Assembly: GCA_964515405.1 (NCBI GenBank)
Contig: CAZERD010000034.1
Coordinates: 1-15,418 of the forward strand
DNA length: 15,418 bases
Direction of reading: 5' to 3'
Source: CAZERD01 sp964515405
GTDB taxonomy: Bacteria; Campylobacterota_A; Desulfurellia; Desulfurellales; CAZERD01
Shown here: positions 11,141 to 15,418 of the stretch, one piece after another
How positions within the stretch are numbered: position 1 is the first letter of the stretch
Layout: each line of letters begins with the position of its first letter
Position numbers and translations under genes: made by a program
The notes under the pieces: model-generated
Database searches by the model: none
What the model was told of the DNA's origin: nothing
The model's input: the letters and a program-made list of their open reading frames with translations, nothing else

Positions 11141-11845
11141 ATGGTTAAACAACAAACACACCGCAGGGGAATTAGGGAGCTTGAGAATATAATAGAATAT
11201 ACATTCAATGACCCCAATTTACTAAGGAGGGCAATTACCCATAAATCTTCAGTGAGAAATAAAAGGATGTCAAACGAACGTCTGGAATTCCTTGGTGACG
11301 CCGTGCTTGAACTCGTGATAACGGAGTATCTAACAAACAAATTCAAAGAGATGGATGAAGGAGAACTCTCCAGAATAAGGGCCGCCTGTGTCAATTCGGA
11401 AACTCTTTCCTCTGTATCAAAAGAACTAGGCATATCCGAATTCATAAAGATAGGGAAAAGCGAGAAAAGGGAACACATCGAACACAATCCCGGCATACTG
11501 GAAGACGCCTTTGAAGCCATAGTAGGAGCAATATATATCGATGGAGGACTGAAGGAAGCCCAAAAATTTATTATTAAACACATATCAAAAAAGATAGATG
11601 AAATAGCCACAGGCAATGTGATAACTGATCACAAGACCTATCTCCAGGAGCTTACCCAGAAGCACTTTATGGTGCTCCCAGAATACCGAATAATAAAAGA
11701 AGAAGGAGTAGAACATAACAAAATATTCCACTGTGAAGTGTTTATAAAGGGTAAAAGCTACGGTGTTGGGATAGGAAAAAGTAAAAAAACAGCGGAAAAA
11801 GAAGCCGCAAAAATAGCCATAGAGAGGTTAAAGAAGGATGTTTAA
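11141..11845 (+). CDS. rnc: Ribonuclease III
   Basis: RNase III cleaves double-stranded RNA, including rRNA precursors and sRNA-mRNA duplexes. Residues 1-150 are the nuclease domain with NERLEFLGDAVLELV; Glu46, Glu49, Asp53 and the second pair Asp122 and Glu125 (ILEDAFEAIVGAIY) match the catalytic set. Residues about 164-231 are the dsRNA-binding domain (TYLQELTQKHF... KKTAEKEAAKIAI). The ATG at 11141 is preferred over GTG at 11135, as AAGGTGAG lies just upstream and overlaps the lipoprotein stop. era follows with an 8-base overlap, the classic rnc-era order. Confidence 0.97.
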   Translation: MVKQQTHRRGIRELENIIEYTFNDPNLLRRAITHKSSVRNKRMSNERLEFLGDAVLELVITEYLTNKFKEMDEGELSRIRAACVNSETLSSVSKELGISEFIKIGKSEKREHIEHNPGILEDAFEAIVGAIYIDGGLKEAQKFIIKHISKKIDEIATGNVITDHKTYLQELTQKHFMVLPEYRIIKEEGVEHNKIFHCEVFIKGKSYGVGIGKSKKTAEKEAAKIAIERLKKDV

Positions 11846-12728
11846 ATCTGGTTTCGTATGTATTTTAGGTTTACCAAATGTCGGCAAATCAACGCTGCTT
11901 AACCTCATACTGGAGACGAAACTCTCCATAGTCACAAGTAAACCACAAACTACAAGGAAAAACGTAACAGGTATTGTAAACGGTGATAACTACCAGATAA
12001 TAATAGTCGACACACCAGGGATACACACCTCAGAAAAACTTATAAACAAAGAGATGATAAGCTATATAGACAAAGCCATTGAAGGCATTGACGTCGCCGT
12101 TGTTATGCTTGACAAGAGAGGAATGGACAGTAACGTGCAGCAGTACGCTGAGAAACTTTCCCTATCAGGGACAAAACTGATTATGCTCATAAACAAAACA
12201 GATACGATGAGTAGAGAGGAGATAAACACTATAAGGGAACATGCTTCCTCCTCTATCAAATTTGAGAAAGTGATAGAAACAAGTTTAACATCTGATCCTG
12301 AAGCCAAGGAAAAGATCCTAACCGCCATTGTGGACCTCCTGGAAGAAGGCCCCCCGTACTATGACAGAGATATAATAAGCACAGATACAGAGAGATTTAT
12401 AGCATCAGAGCTAATAAGAGAAAAAATCATGGAAATGATAGCTGAAGAAATCCCATACTCTACAGCCGTGGTGATTGAGGATTTCAAATTCAGAGAACCC
12501 AAGGATATATACTACATCCGCGCTAACATCATAGTAGAGAAAGAAACCCACAAAGGTATCATCATTGGAGCTGGCGGCAAAATGATAAAAAAAATAGGGC
12601 AGTCAGCGCGGGAAGATCTTGAAAGGTTCCTAGGTAAAAAGGTTTTCTTGGATCTGCACGTTAAAGTAAACAAAGGGTGGACCAAGAAAAAGAATCTTGT
12701 CAAGGAATACCTCAACCCAAGTTTTTAG
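11838..12728 (+). CDS. era: GTPase Era
   Basis: Era is a GTPase that binds the 3' end of 16S rRNA during 30S assembly and attaches to the inner membrane. Motifs: G1 GLPNVGKS (11-18), G3 DTPG (58-61), G4 NKTD (119-122), then a C-terminal KH domain with GIIIGAGGKMIKKIG and FLGKKVFLDLHVKV. The length of 296 residues is typical (E. coli 301). It starts within the last codons of rnc and ends 9 bases before glmM. Confidence 0.97.
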   Translation: MFKSGFVCILGLPNVGKSTLLNLILETKLSIVTSKPQTTRKNVTGIVNGDNYQIIIVDTPGIHTSEKLINKEMISYIDKAIEGIDVAVVMLDKRGMDSNVQQYAEKLSLSGTKLIMLINKTDTMSREEINTIREHASSSIKFEKVIETSLTSDPEAKEKILTAIVDLLEEGPPYYDRDIISTDTERFIASELIREKIMEMIAEEIPYSTAVVIEDFKFREPKDIYYIRANIIVEKETHKGIIIGAGGKMIKKIGQSAREDLERFLGKKVFLDLHVKVNKGWTKKKNLVKEYLNPSF

Positions 12729-12737
12729 GGGGTAAAC

Positions 12738-14087
12738 ATGGAACTCTTCGGAACAGATGGAATAAGAGGTAAAGCAAATTCATATCCGCTCGTAGGAGAC
12801 ATTATATACAGAATAGGTAGAGCTCTTGTTTATGTGCTCGGGGGATACAACGGTAAAAAAAGCAAGATAATTATAGGAAAAGATACAAGGCTATCTGGAT
12901 ACCTAATAGAATCCGCTCTTACCAGCGGAATAATATCTATGGGGGCGGATGCCCATCTCGTTGGACCCATGCCTACACCAGCCATAGCATTCCTCGTGAA
13001 AAGCATGAGAGCAGATGCGGGAGTGGTTATATCAGCCAGTCATAACCCTTTCGATGATAACGGAATCAAGATATTTTCGAATATAGGTACCAAACTAGAC
13101 GACGAAAAGGAAAAACTCATAGAGAAATACACCCTAAGCAATGATCTAGACAAAAAAGGAGCATCGGGCGAAAAACTGGGGAGAGCATTTAGAATTAGGG
13201 ACACACTAGGGAGATATATAGTGTTCGCCAAGGATACACTACCATACTCCGTAAGTCTTGAAGGATTGAGAATTGTAATAGATTGTGCCAACGGGGCCAC
13301 GTACAAAGTAGCACCTATTATATTTGAAGAGCTGGGCGCCGAGGTAATACCAATAAACAATACCCCTAATGGAACGAACATAAACGAAAAGTGCGGTTCT
13401 ACATATCCAAATACCATAGTAGAGGCTTCAAAGCTATACAGAGCCGATGTGGGGATAGCTTTTGATGGAGATGGAGACAGAGTCATAATGGTGGATGAAA
13501 AGGGCAATGTGCTGGATGGAGATACAATACTTGCGATTCTTGCAGAGCACATGAAGGAAACACACACGCTCAAAGGCAACACCATCGTAGGAACCGTTAT
13601 GTCAAACTTTGGTCTGGAAGAATTTCTTAAAGAGAGAGGTATGAACCTGGTAAGAGTCGACGTTGGGGATAAAAATATAGCAGAAACCATGTTCAAACAC
13701 GGATACAATCTAGGAGGAGAACAATCCGGACATATAATACTATCAGACATAAACACTACCGGCGATGGAATAATCACATCACTCGCCGTTCTGGGTATAG
13801 CCGTGCAGAAGCAAAAACCTCTCTCCGAAATATCCAACAGATTCCACCGAATACCCCAGAAAACCAAGAACATACCTGTAAAGAAAAAACCTCCCCTCAG
13901 TGAAGTTGAAGATCTCCACGGAGCCATCAATAAAGCCAAAAAACTAATGGGAGAGAAGGGAAGAATAGTTGTGAGGTACTCTGGCACAGAACCATTGATA
14001 AGGATAACAGCCGAATCAATGGAAGTTTCACTGATTAATGAATGTATAGACATCATATCCAAATCCGTGGTCAAAAACCTACTTTAG
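12738..14087 (+). CDS. glmM: Phosphoglucosamine mutase
   Basis: GlmM converts glucosamine-6-phosphate to glucosamine-1-phosphate for peptidoglycan and LPS. The start MELFGTDGIRGKAN is typical. The phosphoserine loop is ISASHNP with Ser101, the metal loop is DGDGDR (243-248), and the phosphate-binding motif is RYSGTEP near residue 408. The length of 449 residues is normal. The ribosome site is AGGGGGT, overlapping the era stop codon, 4 bases before the ATG. Confidence 0.97.
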   Translation: MELFGTDGIRGKANSYPLVGDIIYRIGRALVYVLGGYNGKKSKIIIGKDTRLSGYLIESALTSGIISMGADAHLVGPMPTPAIAFLVKSMRADAGVVISASHNPFDDNGIKIFSNIGTKLDDEKEKLIEKYTLSNDLDKKGASGEKLGRAFRIRDTLGRYIVFAKDTLPYSVSLEGLRIVIDCANGATYKVAPIIFEELGAEVIPINNTPNGTNINEKCGSTYPNTIVEASKLYRADVGIAFDGDGDRVIMVDEKGNVLDGDTILAILAEHMKETHTLKGNTIVGTVMSNFGLEEFLKERGMNLVRVDVGDKNIAETMFKHGYNLGGEQSGHIILSDINTTGDGIITSLAVLGIAVQKQKPLSEISNRFHRIPQKTKNIPVKKKPPLSEVEDLHGAINKAKKLMGEKGRIVVRYSGTEPLIRITAESMEVSLINECIDIISKSVVKNLL

Positions 14088-14096
14088 GGGGTGTCC

Positions 14097-15071
14097 ATGT
14101 TTAAAACAACATTAACAGAGGCTCTAAACATAGAGCATCCCATCATACAAGGGGGTATGATGTGGGTCTCAAGAGCACCGCTTGTCTCGGCTGTATCAAA
14201 CGCTGGCGCTCTAGGCATACTAACAGCACTGAGTTTCGACACGCCCCAGAAGCTGAGGGAAGAAATAAGAAAAACAAAGGGACTAACAGATAAACCATTC
14301 GGGGTAAATATAACCCTTCTACCAACCTTACGAAAAATCAACTATGAAGGATACATAGATGTCATAATAGACGAGAACATAAAAGTAGTAGAAACAGCGG
14401 GGAGGAATCCAGAACCATACATATCAACACTCAAAGAGCACAATGTCAAGATCATCCACAAGTGTACCTCCGTAAAACACGCCCTAAAGGCACAATCAAT
14501 AGGATGCGATTTCGTAAGTATAGACGGTTTTGAATGCGCTGGCCATCCGGGTGAAGATGATATCTGTGGACTTGTTCTAATACCGTCTACCGTGGACAGA
14601 CTAAATATACCCGTGATAGCCTCCGGAGGGATAGGAGATGGAAGAGGCTTCGTAGCCGCACTCGCTTTGGGAGCCTGTGGAGTAAATATGGGAACAAGAT
14701 TCATGGTCACCAAAGAGGCTCCCATACATGAAAACATCAAAAGAACAATTGTAAACACAAGAGAAACAGAGACACTACTGGTCGAAAGAAGCTTGAAAAA
14801 TACCATGCGGGTTTTAAAGAACCGTCATGCTTTAAAGGTGCTTGATATGGAAAAAAGAGGCGCCACTTTGGAAGAGCTTGCACCTCTGCTCAGCGGCCTG
14901 AAAGGACTTAACGCTCTGGAAAATGGCAATGCCGAAGATGCACTTATAGCATGTGGGCAGGTAGCTGGCATTATAAATGATATTCCCTCCGTTGGGGAGC
15001 TTATCAACAGAGTCATAACTGAAGCTATGGATATAGTCATGGGAAAACTCCCTGGCATGGCAGCAAGATAG
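14097..15071 (+). CDS. Nitronate monooxygenase / FabK-like FMN oxidoreductase
   Basis: A TIM-barrel FMN protein of 325 codons including stop. Motifs: HPIIQGGMMWVS at the start, the catalytic-loop His150 in FECAGHPGEDD, the phosphate-binding ASGGIGDGRGF (176-186) and GACGVNMGTRF. These are shared by nitronate monooxygenases, FabK enoyl-ACP reductases and other NAD(P)H-dependent flavin oxidoreductases; the usual AGGHxG reads CAGHPG. Position alone does not decide the substrate. The ATG at 14097 is preferred over GTG at 14091, which overlaps the AGGGGGTG ribosome site. The stop codon TAG (15069-15071) is shared with the 3' end of the convergent tRNA-Glu. Confidence 0.88.
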   Translation: MFKTTLTEALNIEHPIIQGGMMWVSRAPLVSAVSNAGALGILTALSFDTPQKLREEIRKTKGLTDKPFGVNITLLPTLRKINYEGYIDVIIDENIKVVETAGRNPEPYISTLKEHNVKIIHKCTSVKHALKAQSIGCDFVSIDGFECAGHPGEDDICGLVLIPSTVDRLNIPVIASGGIGDGRGFVAALALGACGVNMGTRFMVTKEAPIHENIKRTIVNTRETETLLVERSLKNTMRVLKNRHALKVLDMEKRGATLEELAPLLSGLKGLNALENGNAEDALIACGQVAGIINDIPSVGELINRVITEAMDIVMGKLPGMAAR

Positions 15072-15140
15072 CCCCAAGGGGAGTCGAACCCCTGTTTTCG
15101 GCGTGAGAGGCCGACGTCCTAACCACTAGACTATGGGGCC
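15069..15140 (-). tRNA. tRNA-Glu, anticodon CTC
   Basis: A full 72-nt cloverleaf: acceptor GGCCCCA with TGGGGCT (one G-U at the end), D-arm GTCT/GGAC, anticodon stem TCGGC/GCCGA around loop CTCTCAC (anticodon CTC), T-arm AGGGG-TTCGACT-CCCCT, discriminator A. CCA is not encoded. Its last three bases overlap the stop codon of the convergent flavoprotein gene. It lies 5 bases after tRNA-Gln and is probably cut from the same transcript. Confidence 0.96.
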
Positions 15141-15145
15141 AAAAA

Positions 15146-15216
15146 CTGGGAGAGGAGGATTCGAACCTCCATTAGCGGATCCAGAGTCCGCGGTCCTACC
15201 ATTGGACGATCTCCCA
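15146..15216 (-). tRNA. tRNA-Gln, anticodon CTG
   Basis: A 71-nt cloverleaf: acceptor TGGGAGA/TCTCCCA with the T1-A72 pair and G73 typical of tRNA-Gln, D-arm GTCC/GGAC, anticodon stem GCGGA/TCCGC around CTCTGGA (anticodon CTG), T-arm GGAGG-TTCGAAT-CCTCC. CCA is not encoded. It is the first tRNA after a near-consensus promoter. Confidence 0.96.
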
Positions 15217-15227
15217 GAATCATCAGG

Positions 15228-15255
15228 ATTTTATGAAATCCATTCCTTTTGTCAA
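15228..15255 (-). promoter_or_regulatory. Strong housekeeping promoter of the tRNA-Gln/tRNA-Glu unit
   Basis: Read leftward, a perfect TTGACA (15255-15250), 16 bases, TAAAAT (15233-15228, five of six). Transcription would start near 15221, five bases before the tRNA-Gln 5' end. Confidence 0.85.
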
Positions 15256-15313
15256 GGGTATTAACTAAATTCTACATCTCTTAACTAACTATAACTAAAA
15301 TACTAAAAAAATA

Positions 15314-15342
15314 TTGAAGGACTATCAAATATATGCTAATAT
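15314..15342 (+). promoter_or_regulatory. Candidate promoter of the acyl-CoA dehydrogenase gene
   Basis: TTGAAG (15314-15319), 17 bases, TAATAT (15337-15342); start near 15349. An imperfect inverted repeat, ATATTGA-N7-TCAAATAT, spans the -35, as an operator might. Upstream, 15260-15310 is AT-rich with several AACTAA words. The match to consensus is moderate. Confidence 0.4.
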
Positions 15343-15374
15343 AACAGTTAAAATCGGCAATATGGAGGCCAAAT

Positions 15375-15418
15375 ATGAACTTTGACCTAACAGATGAAGA
15401 GAAGCTTGTGAGGGAAAC
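15375..15418 (+). CDS. Acyl-CoA dehydrogenase, N-terminus only
   Basis: Only 14 residues are in the window: MNFDLTDEEKLVRE. This is the usual opening of acyl-CoA dehydrogenases (MxFxLTEEQxxxR). A GGAGG site lies 6 bases upstream of the ATG. The call rests on a short stretch, but the pattern is distinctive. Confidence 0.75.
   Translation, partial: MNFDLTDEEKLVRE

Noticed and set aside
13040..14074. Long open frame of 344 codons on the minus strand
   Set aside because: It is fully antisense to glmM, whose motifs are all intact; the translation is Ser/Pro/Ile-rich with no family likeness. The same holds for the antisense frames over rnc, era and the flavoprotein gene.

Overview
The window looks like chromosomal DNA of a Gram-negative, LPS-making bacterium. 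It carries heptose biosynthesis genes (gmhA, rfaE2), three lipoprotein or exported-protein genes, and an ECF sigma factor with a membrane anti-sigma factor. Base composition is AT-leaning, with heavy use of ATA and AGA/AGG codons as seen in many moderate thermophiles. I cannot fix the phylum. Coding density is very high and neighbouring genes usually overlap or abut. No gap between genes exceeds 190 bases. No IS element, prophage or CRISPR array was seen.

Layout. (1) 1-4821, minus strand: one tight seven-gene operon read leftward: DUF2284 metal-binding protein, tldD, truA, gatC, gatA, a 124-residue unknown, and the start of a MIP18/SufT-like gene. (2) 4863-7294, plus strand: an ECF sigma / anti-sigma pair, a small lipoprotein, and a secreted protein with four degenerate helical repeats and a (MGGSGGG)n tail, closed by a strong intrinsic terminator. 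(3) 7341-9193, minus strand: Xer-type recombinase, rfaE2 and gmhA. (4) 9208-10251, plus strand: epmA-like EF-P lysine ligase, divergent from gmhA by only 14 bases. (5) 10248-10832, minus strand: a HAD-IB phosphatase. (6) 10895-10972, minus strand: a short untranslated region with its own promoter and terminator. (7) 11019-15071, plus strand: tiny LptM-like lipoprotein, rnc, era, glmM and a nitronate monooxygenase/FabK-like flavoprotein. (8) 15069-15216, minus strand: tRNA-Gln(CTG) and tRNA-Glu(CTC). (9) From 15375: the start of an acyl-CoA dehydrogenase.

The most interesting signal is a small regulatory circuit. The pattern TGTAAC-N16-CGTT, close to known ECF promoters such as the B. subtilis SigW type, occurs three times with identical spacing. 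One copy precedes the ECF sigma gene, one precedes the secreted repeat-protein gene, and one on the minus strand at 10947-10972 drives a roughly 47-nt transcript ending at a hairpin plus U-tract. That transcript carries an unpaired UCUUCCUCCUU segment, a perfect anti-Shine-Dalgarno. By analogy with the sigmaE-dependent sRNAs MicA and RybB, it could be an ECF-driven sRNA that represses translation.

The anti-sigma factor's outer domain resembles a CBM48/isoamylase-type E-set, and the next gene encodes a lipoprotein with a diverged copy of the same domain. The inferred circuit is: E-set sensor, ECF release, production of a secreted repeat protein, and repression by a small RNA. The promoter hexamers and domain similarity are seen directly in the sequence. 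The function is inference.
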